Positions 1 to 5,940 of a DNA stretch of 7,787 bases are shown here, in pieces. Numbering within the stretch: position 1 is the first letter of the stretch; the number at the start of each line of letters is the position of its first letter. The position numbers were made by a program, and so were the translations under genes. The notes below the pieces were generated by a model that searched no databases, was not told the DNA's origin, and saw only the letters and a list, made by a program, of their open reading frames with translations. Origin of the DNA: Listeria_A hofi (lineage in GTDB: Bacteria; Bacillota; Bacilli; Lactobacillales; Listeriaceae). The DNA is taken from positions 1 to 7,787 of the forward strand of contig NZ_CAUYTL010000062.1 in assembly GCF_963575615.1 (NCBI RefSeq), given 5' to 3'.

Positions 1-1032
1 TGATTGATTAGCCTCATTTTGACGTGCTTGCTCTTCTGCTTCAGCCGCTAGTTTCGCATCTAGTAATTCTTGGGCTTCGTCTATCCATTTTTGTAATCCT
101 TGTCTCGTTTGCGTTGTTGTTGAGGAGGGTAAGTTGTCTACCATTTCTTGGACTGCATCAATAATTGCTTGCGTTGTTGTTTCTTTAATCTCTTTGGTTG
201 CTGGGTTACCATCTTTAAATAAATGCAAGACTACTTCCAAAGTCGCTGTTTCTCTCTCCATATCTAAATACCTATTTGCTTGGTCTATATCTTTTTGTAA
301 CGCTGCCTTTACTGTGCTATCTGTTACTTTGTCTACTAGCTTTTGCGCGGCATCTACTGCTTCCTGGTCAGTTGTTAATCTGATTCGCTTCGTTGGGTCA
401 TTTTCTTCAAATAGATTATTGACTGCTGTGCGGGCTTCTTGTTCAAATAAACTAGCATTAACTAATTCTTTTTGGCCAACAACAGAGCCCAAATAAGTAT
501 TATACAACCAGAACTCTTCATCAATAGCTAGGTCACTAATCCATATATCACCATTTAAAGTGCTATTAATCGCGTTTCCTGACTGCAGTGTCATTAATGT
601 TGACTCTCTTAATGCTATCGTTATATCTGCATCTTTGTAACGATTATCTTTAAACTTAATGTGTAACTTTCCATTTTCGAAGTAATATGATTCAACAATT
701 TCAATTATTAATAATCTATTCGCCTTCATAAAATCCCGTGCGAGAGCATCTTTTTCTGACGAACTAGGAAGCTGCCCCGTCTTCTCAGCAACATAATTTA
801 TTTGTTCGAATGTTAAACTCGGAATAACTTTAGAACTCGCTGGATTTTGATTGACAAAGAATGCATTAACTAGTTCTCGCACCTCTTCCAATGTTACAAC
901 AGAGTTTTCAATTTTTCCTTCTACTGGACTTGCCATTGTATTAAATGGGACTGCACTTAAGCTTGTAAATGCGATTGTGCTTACTGCTGCAATTTTTAAT
1001 GTTTTATGCATAATTTTCGATTTTTTCTTCAT
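1..1032 (-). CDS. Secreted protein with Cry1Ac domain D-VI-like helical repeats, 3' end outside window
   Basis: The frame is open from ATG 1032 to the window edge (344 codons, no stop), so this is the N-terminal part of a larger protein. Residues 1-34 form a signal peptide: a KKKSK-rich start, a hydrophobic core, and likely cleavage after TMA. Residues about 47-108, 196-258 and 260-327 are three related helical repeats. Each has an A..LV/LF start, a polar NP-containing loop, an LT..Q or TT.Q turn, a D/KLP or DKV turn, and an ending like L..DI..A..LLD. This resembles the repeats annotated as toxin Cry1Ac domain D-VI-related in Listeria and other Firmicutes. Between repeats one and two, residues about 110-190 look beta-rich and could be a separate ligand-binding domain. 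The C-terminus at AEAEEQARQNEANQS looks like the linker to a fourth repeat. The start is set by AAAGGAGAG ending 8-9 bases upstream and by the signal peptide; an in-frame ATG at 1113 lacks both. A surface role is likely, but the ligand and the anchor are not visible. Confidence 0.85.
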   Translation of the reverse strand, partial: MKKKSKIMHKTLKIAAVSTIAFTSLSAVPFNTMASPVEGKIENSVVTLEEVRELVNAFFVNQNPASSKVIPSLTFEQINYVAEKTGQLPSSSEKDALARDFMKANRLLIIEIVESYYFENGKLHIKFKDNRYKDADITIALRESTLMTLQSGNAINSTLNGDIWISDLAIDEEFWLYNTYLGSVVGQKELVNASLFEQEARTAVNNLFEENDPTKRIRLTTDQEAVDAAQKLVDKVTDSTVKAALQKDIDQANRYLDMERETATLEVVLHLFKDGNPATKEIKETTTQAIIDAVQEMVDNLPSSTTTQTRQGLQKWIDEAQELLDAKLAAEAEEQARQNEANQS

Positions 1033-1266
1033 TTTCTTTGTTTCTCTCCTTTTATTTAATTTGAAATTAACTCCCCTAGATCTTAAGCTACAAAATATCC
1101 TCCTACATATCATTTAAGTTTTTTGGGGAATGGGAAGTATACTTATAACCCATTCGGAAGCCCTTCTGAAAAATGCCACCATATTCTTGAGCAAGCATCT
1201 TTAATTTGGAGCTCTTATTTAGTATAGAACGAGATGATTTGCTAATATATAACTAAAAAATACGAC

Positions 1267-1274
1267 TTTGCAAA
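1267..1274. promoter_or_regulatory. TTTGCAAA palindrome, candidate operator half of a shared motif
   Basis: This is a perfect 8-base palindrome 235 bases upstream of the helical-repeat gene. The same octamer occurs twice in the gap between regulator B and the Ig-like pseudogene, and I did not find it inside any coding region here. The operator role is inferred from position and recurrence only. Confidence 0.25.
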
Positions 1275-1343
1275 AATATTACAACCTGTTCTGATACTTT
1301 TCTTGCTGAATTTACAATTTTATTTACTGAACTATTGCTATAA

Positions 1344-1356
1344 AAGGGATTCCCTT
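1344..1356 (-). terminator. Small hairpin, possible weak terminator for regulator A
   Basis: AAGGG and CCCTT arms enclose a 3-base loop. Read on the minus strand, the hairpin is followed by TTAT, giving a run of four T. It lies about 120 bases after the stop of regulator A. The stem is only 5 bp and the T-tract is short, so termination would be inefficient. Confidence 0.2.
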
Positions 1357-1421
1357 ATTCACAAATTTGACTTTTTTGTGTGTAAAACAGGGCTTTTATC
1401 ATCATTTTTATACAAACAACT

Positions 1422-1435
1422 AAAACATATGTTAC
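1422..1435 (-). promoter_or_regulatory. PrfA-box-like palindrome
   Basis: The 14-mer AAAACATATGTTAC contains the perfect palindrome AACATATGTT and matches the PrfA consensus TTAACANNTGTTAA at 9 of 12 defined positions. On the minus strand a GATAAA hexamer (1400-1395) starts 22 bases beyond the box, close to the usual spacing between a PrfA box and its -10. The first downstream gene is the helical-repeat gene at 1032, so a leader of roughly 350 bases would be needed. That length, and the lack of any evidence that PrfA itself is present, keep this tentative. Confidence 0.3.
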
Positions 1436-1474
1436 AAATATAGTGGCGTTTCACTTGATATTCCGCAATTTAGA

Positions 1475-2116
1475 TTAATAAAGTAAAATTTTTTCTTTTT
1501 TCACTCGAATTATTTCATTTGATTTTTCCAATTTTTCTAACTTCATTTTTGCGGTACGCGGTGTTACTTGGCAACATTTAGCTAACAATTTGTAGTTAAT
1601 TATTTTAGGAATATAGTAACCCTCTGGACCTCTTTCGGAGAGTCGTTTAAGGATATCTGTTACTCGTTCTTCACTACTTTTCGTTAGCATATTCGAGTAT
1701 AAGAAAAACTGTTGCTCTTGTTTTTTCAGAATATCAATAAGTAAATCCGCGAAAAATGGTTGTTTAGAGATTTCTTGTAACACAACGTTAGCATCGTAAA
1801 TAACTAGCTCGACTCTCCCTAAAGCAACGTACTCATAATCATCGTCTTGAAAAACATTACGAAATATAAAATCCGATTCTCGCCAAATTGCGGTAACAAC
1901 CGTTTTTTGTTCTGCACTACTCATTTGCTGCAACAGGCAGCCTTTCACCACATGAATAACTTCTCCCGCACTTGGTAATATTAGATGCTGGTTGTTGTCT
2001 AATTTCTTTATATAGTAAAATCCTATATGTTTTTTCCCCATCTCCGACAAATCTAGTAATGAAAGTAACAGATTGGGTTCCCTCGGTAATAATTTATGAA
2101 TTGTCAAAAAATCCAA
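1475..2116 (-). CDS. Crp/Fnr-family transcriptional regulator, PrfA-like (regulator A)
   Basis: This 213-residue protein has Crp/Fnr architecture. Residues 1-118 are a compact beta-roll sensor domain, about 121-160 the long dimerisation helix (PFFADLLIDILKK onward), and 168-213 a winged helix with its HTH at about 174-198 (LLAKCCQVTPRTAK, then L..LE). The usual Crp cAMP-pocket signature is not recognisable, so it probably binds another ligand or none. The annotated start is TTG 2116. GGAGGAGGAG sits 5 bases upstream, and the resulting N-terminus (DFLTIH.LLPREPNLLL) aligns with paralog B from its ATG. Extending to ATG 2149 would translate that ribosome binding site as four glycines. It is roughly half identical by eye to regulator B and is divergent from the vWA surface gene, its most likely target. 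It may also act on the helical-repeat gene downstream. Confidence 0.85.
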   Translation of the reverse strand: MDFLTIHKLLPREPNLLLSLLDLSEMGKKHIGFYYIKKLDNNQHLILPSAGEVIHVVKGCLLQQMSSAEQKTVVTAIWRESDFIFRNVFQDDDYEYVALGRVELVIYDANVVLQEISKQPFFADLLIDILKKQEQQFFLYSNMLTKSSEERVTDILKRLSERGPEGYYIPKIINYKLLAKCCQVTPRTAKMKLEKLEKSNEIIRVKKEKILLY

Positions 2117-2154
2117 TACTTCTCCTCCTCCTCCATATCTAGCATACACCCCTC

Positions 2155-2193
2155 TTATCTAAACTCCCATAAGCGAAAAAGAGCTTTTTTCAT
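2155..2193 (-). CDS. Possible 12-codon leader peptide upstream of regulator A
   Basis: On the minus strand AAAGGAG (2204-2198) is followed 4 bases later by an ATG that opens MKKALFRLWEFR and a TAA. The stop lies 38 bases before the TTG start of regulator A. A -10-like TATAAA (2241-2236) upstream would place this ORF inside the regulator's leader. A good ribosome binding site on a short ORF ahead of a gene with a non-ATG start suggests translational coupling or attenuation. An ORF this short can also arise by chance. Confidence 0.28.
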   Translation of the reverse strand: MKKALFRLWEFR

Positions 2194-2364
2194 ATTTCTC
2201 CTTTAAAAAATGCAACTTTTTGTTTAAAAGTTATCTTTATATCATGAAAAATAGCTTGAAAACTACACATTTGAACCGCCACATATTCGTCATATTTATA
2301 TCACTATGGGGAAAATACAGCTTGCAAGGCTCATTCAAAAAATCGCCATAATTTCTACCTAGTT

Positions 2365-2392
2365 ATAAAACATTGCTATCACGGTGTTTTAT
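2365..2392. repeat. Inverted repeat ATAAAACA / TGTTTTAT, 12-base loop
   Basis: The 8-base arms at 2365-2372 and 2385-2392 are exact reverse complements around a 12-base spacer. No T-tract follows on either strand in a position that would suit a terminator. Its place between two divergent promoters makes an operator possible, but there is no family match. Confidence 0.4.
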
Positions 2393-2436
2393 CATTTCTC
2401 GCAAGCTCTTTTCCAAAACAGGTGCGCTTTATCTCA

Positions 2437-2453
2437 CATTTTCAGTGAAAATG
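2437..2453. repeat. 17-bp palindrome with one central base
   Basis: CATTTTCA and TGAAAATG flank a single G, giving 8-base arms with no mismatch. The centre lies about 170 bases upstream of the predicted vWA transcription start. That is too far for a classical Crp-type activation site, but it could serve a repressor or a second regulator. Confidence 0.45.
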
Positions 2454-2577
2454 GCTCTTTTATTCAGATTGTAGTTCATAAAAAAGCGCTTTATTATTAA
2501 ATGGTAGGACATTCCAACACAAGTTGCCATGCTAGAGTGTCACTTTTCATGGAGGTCAACAAATCGGAGCGGGCTAT

Positions 2578-2607
2578 TTGAATTGATAGGCAACATATTT
2601 TGATAAT
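2578..2607 (+). promoter_or_regulatory. Probable sigma-A promoter of the vWA surface gene
   Basis: TTGAAT (2578-2583) and GATAAT (2602-2607) are separated by 18 bases. Transcription would begin near 2613, leaving a leader of about 30 bases with GGGGA at 2632-2636, six bases before the ATG. Both hexamers are close to the sigma-A consensus. Confidence 0.5.
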
Positions 2608-2642
2608 TATGTATAAAAAATTTAAAAAAGCGGGGATTTCGA

Positions 2643-4409
2643 ATGAAAAATAGGTATAAAAAAGGAATAAGCATCATTATTTTAAGTTTCTTTTTAACAA
2701 TGTTAGTTTTACCAATTGCAACATATGCAACAGATTCTAACACACATTATGTACACGACACACAATCAAATCAACATGAAGACATTCACACGATTCACGT
2801 ACCAATTCAAAAGCAAGAACGAACGGAAAAGTTAGATTTAGTCATCGTGCAAGATCTTTCTAGAAGTTTTCAATTGCAATTTCCTGAGGTGTCTAATAAG
2901 TTACAGGAAGCGCTAGACTTACTTAGCCCTGTTTTAGATAGAGTCTCGATTGTTGGTTATACATCGATTAAAAGTAGCGAAGCGTCTGATTCCGTCCTTT
3001 TTAATGATCCACGAGCTATTCATAAAGTTGGTAATGAAGGTCGTTCAGATGAATACTACAACATTTTACTAAAATCTCCATTACAAAGTGATGCAAACGT
3101 TGCAAAACAAGTATTTAAGGACATCGAAGCTAATAATTTATACGGCAACGGGACGCCTACTGCTTTTGGGGTCAATGAAGCCCTCAAGTATTACATGGAG
3201 CAAAAAAACGATTCACCTAGCAAAAAAACGCTATTCCTCGTTGTTACGGATGGTTTTCCAAATGGGGATATTGACGGTCAAGCGCTTGTTCTTTCAAAAT
3301 CAATGCATGAACTGCTAGGGCCTGATACGGGTATTTTAAAAGCATTCAGCAACATTCAGCAACACGGTTTCCATTCGTCCTTTGCTTTATGGCAAGATAG
3401 CGTCGCACTGAAAAAAGATTTAAGCGAAACCGTTTATGACAATTTTAACAACTATTTAGAAGAACATATGCCTCAAGCTACTACCGAAAAAGAATTTTAT
3501 TTTAATATGACAAATCAGAAAAATACCATTGCCGATTTTGCGAACACGACAAAAGGCATTGTCCAGACCCATTTAAATGAAGAACTTTTATTAACGGAGA
3601 GAATAAGTGATACTGCGGTGTATGTAGAAGGCAGCGCGGAAGTACTTGATACGAGTGGAAATCCGGTTCCAATTCCAGCTCCTTATGAACAGCCGATTGT
3701 TAAAAACAACGAATTTTCTTGGCAGCTAGATTCGCTTCCACCTGGGGAATATACAGTTTCCTTTCTACTATCCACTCCAAAAACAGAGATAATAGAAGCC
3801 CGCATAGAAGCATCAGATTTCACAATGTTTGTTAATGATTCGTTTCATCCAATCGATACAATTTCTCCGAATGCAATCGATTCTATCGGAAATAATCTGA
3901 CTCCTCAATTACGAGTAGCGAAAAATACAGTAGATGTCACAAAACCAGATGTATACTATGTTACTTATACAATTGATGCACCTGAAGACGACGAACACAA
4001 CCATCCTTTAATCGATTTTGGTGAAATTATCTTCTACGACCAATCGACACAAGCATTACACCCGCTAGACTACCACAACTCCATGAATGCGATTCCGACT
4101 GAAAAAACGGTGACTGTTACAGTTTTAGATAACCCTATTCAAAATACTCCAGAAAATGATGTACCAGAAATAGCGGAACCGCAAAAACCTAGCATTCCCA
4201 ATAAACAAACACCTGAAATAATAGCGTCTGACACATTACAAATTGATCCTATCGTAGCAACATCAAAGGCTGGTGATAAAAAAATTACACGTATAAATAA
4301 AGAAAGTCACTCAGGAATACTTCCTTCACTTGGTGATAATGCAAATTGGTTCGTTGGATTTTTAGGAATGGCGTTACTAACAATTTTATGGTTTAGAATA
4401 AAAAAATAA
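2643..4409 (+). CDS. vWA-domain surface protein with LPxTG-like anchor (LPSLG)
   Basis: This 588-residue protein is predicted to be secreted and wall- or membrane-anchored. Residues 1-29 are a signal peptide (cleavage near ATYA). A von Willebrand factor A domain spans about 62-310. It has a complete MIDAS set: DxSxS at D71/S73/S75, a threonine in NGTPT (171 or 173) and D203 in VTDG. This predicts divalent-metal-dependent protein binding. Residues about 320-380 (ISDTAVYV...LPPGEYTVSF) look like the beta-sandwich that follows vWA in pilus-tip and adhesin proteins. Another beta-rich stretch (about 420-495) and a Pro/Glu-rich linker follow. The C-terminus has LPSLG at 560-564, a hydrophobic helix (about 568-584) and the tail RIKK. 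The layout is that of a sortase substrate, except that leucine replaces the usual threonine of LPxTG. No sortase or pilin gene is nearby. It has its own promoter and terminator and is divergent from regulator A, its likely controller. Confidence 0.88.
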   Translation: MKNRYKKGISIIILSFFLTMLVLPIATYATDSNTHYVHDTQSNQHEDIHTIHVPIQKQERTEKLDLVIVQDLSRSFQLQFPEVSNKLQEALDLLSPVLDRVSIVGYTSIKSSEASDSVLFNDPRAIHKVGNEGRSDEYYNILLKSPLQSDANVAKQVFKDIEANNLYGNGTPTAFGVNEALKYYMEQKNDSPSKKTLFLVVTDGFPNGDIDGQALVLSKSMHELLGPDTGILKAFSNIQQHGFHSSFALWQDSVALKKDLSETVYDNFNNYLEEHMPQATTEKEFYFNMTNQKNTIADFANTTKGIVQTHLNEELLLTERISDTAVYVEGSAEVLDTSGNPVPIPAPYEQPIVKNNEFSWQLDSLPPGEYTVSFLLSTPKTEIIEARIEASDFTMFVNDSFHPIDTISPNAIDSIGNNLTPQLRVAKNTVDVTKPDVYYVTYTIDAPEDDEHNHPLIDFGEIIFYDQSTQALHPLDYHNSMNAIPTEKTVTVTVLDNPIQNTPENDVPEIAEPQKPSIPNKQTPEIIASDTLQIDPIVATSKAGDKKITRINKESHSGILPSLGDNANWFVGFLGMALLTILWFRIKK

Positions 4410-4419
4410 TGATATAAAA

Positions 4420-4479
4420 CCTACTAAAAATAGTAGGTAAGAGCACGGACATGGCCTTGCCTACTATTTTTTATAGTAG
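4420..4479 (+). terminator. Strong intrinsic terminator with overlapping alternative hairpins
   Basis: Ten bases after the vWA stop, AATAGTAGGTAAG (4429-4441) pairs with CTTGCCTACTATT (4456-4468). This gives a 13-bp stem with one G-U pair, and a run of six T ends at 4472. The core CCTACTA/TAGTAGG occurs four times in alternating orientation (4420-4426, 4431-4437, 4460-4466, and 4474-4479 in part). Two smaller hairpins, 4420-4437 and 4461-4479, therefore compete with the large one. The outer arms may allow use on the minus strand as well, which would shield the vWA gene from the insertion-sequence side. Confidence 0.8.
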
Positions 4480-4525
4480 TTGTGAAGTATAGATCGATCG
4501 GCCTCTTAGGCTTCGAGCACGGACA
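4441..4525 (+). repeat. 11-bp direct repeat GAGCACGGACA, two copies
   Basis: Exact copies lie at 4441-4451 (start of the terminator loop) and 4515-4525 (upstream of the transposase). Both follow a small hairpin: TAGG ends at 4437 before the first and GCCTCTTAGGC (4501-4511) precedes the second. Chance identity of 11 bases at this distance is unlikely. See findings for a possible link to IS110 guide RNA. Confidence 0.6.
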
Positions 4526-4657
4526 AAAAACAGATCTACTTTACCACTTTATCAAGAATCAGGTTTAAGTATGTTGGATCCTTGAGATCGTATATAAGAA
4601 ATTGGAATCGATAACGTTTAGTAAAGCACTTCGATAAAAAGGAAGGAGTAGGTAAAC
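4480..4657 (+). ncRNA. Candidate IS110 bridge RNA / seekRNA region upstream of the transposase
   Basis: IS110-family elements of the IS110 group carry a structured guide RNA in the noncoding stretch before the transposase. Here 178 noncoding bases precede the transposase ATG and can form several short stems: GCCTCTTAGGC (4501-4511), AAGAATC near 4554 with GGATCCTT near 4577 (one mismatch), and ATCGA near 4607 with TCGAT near 4631. The position and length suit such an RNA. The fold is not verified, and the element is decayed, so the RNA may be decayed too. Confidence 0.25.
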
Positions 4658-5879
4658 ATGCAGACAATTATTACATTTGATGTCAGTATGCGAAAAAAAT
4701 TACGTGGTTATTTATCAAGATAAACAATGCGTAGAGGAAAAAAAACACAACATAATAAGAAAGATTTTCAAGCCTTACATGTTAATATTCAGTCACTTGT
4801 TGTGAGGGTTGGTCAGTATCCAGAAACCGTGTTTGAGGCTACGAGCATTTATTCCAAAGTCCTTGAATCTTTTATGCAAGCCAATTAATATCCTTATTAT
4901 CTACTAAATCCTTTAGAGGCTAAACAACAATGTGATCGATTACGTGTGCATAAAACAGATTGTGGGGATGCACACAAATTGGCTCAAACACATCCCACTT
5001 CTAATCGAATACCAAAGATTTTTGAGGGCTCCGAATATCAACAGTTGCGTGCTTTATCTAGATTTCACGAAGAAATCGACAACGAAATTATCTTAATTAA
5101 AAGCAGTTTACACAACGCATTACAACTGACATTTCCTGAGCTGGTTTCGAGATTTCCAAATCAGAACTCAGCGTTGTACCTAAATGTGCTACTTCTTTTC
5201 CCACACCCAGAACTCTTGTTAGCTCGTTCAAAAACCGTATTGAAAAACAAACTTCTTGTGAACACAAAGAAAAACTTGTCTTCAGAACGTGCATTGAGAA
5301 AAGCAGAGGAACTTGTCGGCATAGCTAGCACCTCTTATCCAACTGTTACACCAGAAGATATGGCAGTTTCTAAAGTACGCTATTACGCAGATAAAATAAT
5401 TCACCTACTATGTAAGAAGCAAGAGATTATCGAGGAAATGGAGACGCTGGCCTCGCCTCTATCTGAATATGATATATGGAGACAAATCTCAGGGGTAGGT
5501 AGCTCTAGTACGGTGTGCTTTATTGCAGAAGCTCGAGACATTCGACGCTTTTCGATAAATAGAGAGCTCAATGCCTATACAGGCATTGATATTAGGCCTT
5601 ACCAATCTGGAAAAACATTTTATTCGGATCATATTAATAAGCGTGGTAACCCAAAGTTACGAAAACCAATTTATCTTTTTGTTCAAAATATTTAAAAAAA
5701 TAAAGATAATACTCTTAATCATATTGTCCATTATTACTATAAACAAAAAAACCTATAACAAATGTCATAGGATCGCCTCTAATGTACGACTACCGTTTAG
5801 CGACAACATCGTAACAGCCTGCCTTCTGTTTTTAAATGGAAAAGAAGTAGGTTTAATTTTCTATATCTACAATACCTAA
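4658..5879 (+). pseudogene. IS110-family transposase, inactivated
   Basis: The reconstructed product is about 405 residues, normal for IS110 transposases, starting at ATG 4658 behind GGAAGGAG. The DEDD RuvC-like domain is visible: D in TFDVSM, E in VFEAT, and both D in KTDCGDA. The C-terminal Transposase_20 domain follows with ISGVGSSSTVCFIAE, LNAYTGI and YQSGKT, which holds the candidate serine nucleophile, then KRGNPKLRK. Damage comes in order. An extra A in the A7 run at 4693-4699 leads to TAA at 4721. A compensating loss in the A8 run at 4738-4745 restores the frame. An in-frame TAA follows at 4886 (NPLEAK frame), another TAA at 5693, and a frame change in the A7 run at 5745-5751. The tail (TYNKCHRIAS) is then read to 5879. 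The longest intact piece, 4946-5695, lacks two catalytic residues. It is not expected to be active. Confidence 0.88.
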
Positions 5880-5940
5880 ATTATTAGGAGATTTATTGCT
5901 TGACTAAACGTAAGAAGAGTCTGATACACCCCCCATTATT

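Larger units (their letters stand above)
1033..1474. other. Intergenic region between regulator A and the helical-repeat gene
   Basis: This 442-base gap holds no convincing gene. Since both neighbours are on the minus strand, it should contain the promoter of the helical-repeat gene. The minus strand offers weak -10 candidates around 1141-1155 (TATAAG, TATACT) but no good -35. It also contains a TTTGCAAA palindrome (1267-1274), a PrfA-box-like palindrome (1422-1435) and two short hairpins (1344-1356 and 1360-1380). The gap suggests that the two genes are separate transcription units, unless there is a long untranslated leader. Confidence 0.5.
2194..2642. other. Divergent regulatory region between regulator A and the vWA surface gene
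   Basis: This is about 450 bases of noncoding DNA between divergent genes. The minus strand has a weak promoter for regulator A (-10 TATAAA at 2241-2236, no good -35). The plus strand has the likely vWA promoter at 2578-2607. Between them are CTTGCAAG (2321-2328), an 8-bp inverted repeat (2365-2392), a palindrome (2437-2453), and two copies of GCGCTTTAT (2424-2432 and 2486-2494). The second GCGCTTTAT copy overlaps the perfect palindrome AAAGCGCTTT (2483-2492). A minus-strand ORF at 2540-2743 crosses the promoter and the vWA start and is judged spurious. Confidence 0.6.
4480..5900 (+). mobile_element. IS110-family insertion sequence remnant, ends approximate
   Basis: The element is defined by the transposase pseudogene plus its noncoding flanks. 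There are no terminal inverted repeats, as expected for the IS110 group, so the ends cannot be fixed from this sequence. The left end is placed after the vWA terminator and the right end between the last transposase codons (5879) and the regulator B stop (5941). The longer noncoding stretch is upstream of the transposase, which favours the IS110 group over IS1111. It sits directly beside a terminator hairpin, between the two regulator/surface-protein modules. Confidence 0.55.

Noticed and set aside
134..1117. Plus-strand open frames at 134-496 and 851-1117
   Set aside because: Both are antisense to the helical-repeat gene, which has a ribosome binding site, signal peptide and repeats on the minus strand. 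The plus-strand products have no recognisable features.
2117..2149. Start of regulator A at ATG 2149
   Set aside because: The added 11 residues encode the ribosome binding site as glycines and have no counterpart in paralog B.
2540..2743. Minus-strand open frame of 67 codons
   Set aside because: It overlaps the vWA promoter, start codon and signal peptide in antisense and has no protein features.
3088..3318. Second plus-strand frame inside the vWA gene
   Set aside because: It lies wholly within the vWA domain in another frame, with no independent ribosome binding site.
5097..5294. Minus-strand open frame inside the transposase
   Set aside because: It is antisense to well-recognised IS110 transposase sequence and has no features of its own.
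4946..5695. Stand-alone 249-residue transposase starting at GTG 4946
   Set aside because: Transposase homology continues upstream in the same frame to 4658 apart from stops and A-run shifts; this is a fragment lacking the first D and the E of DEDD.
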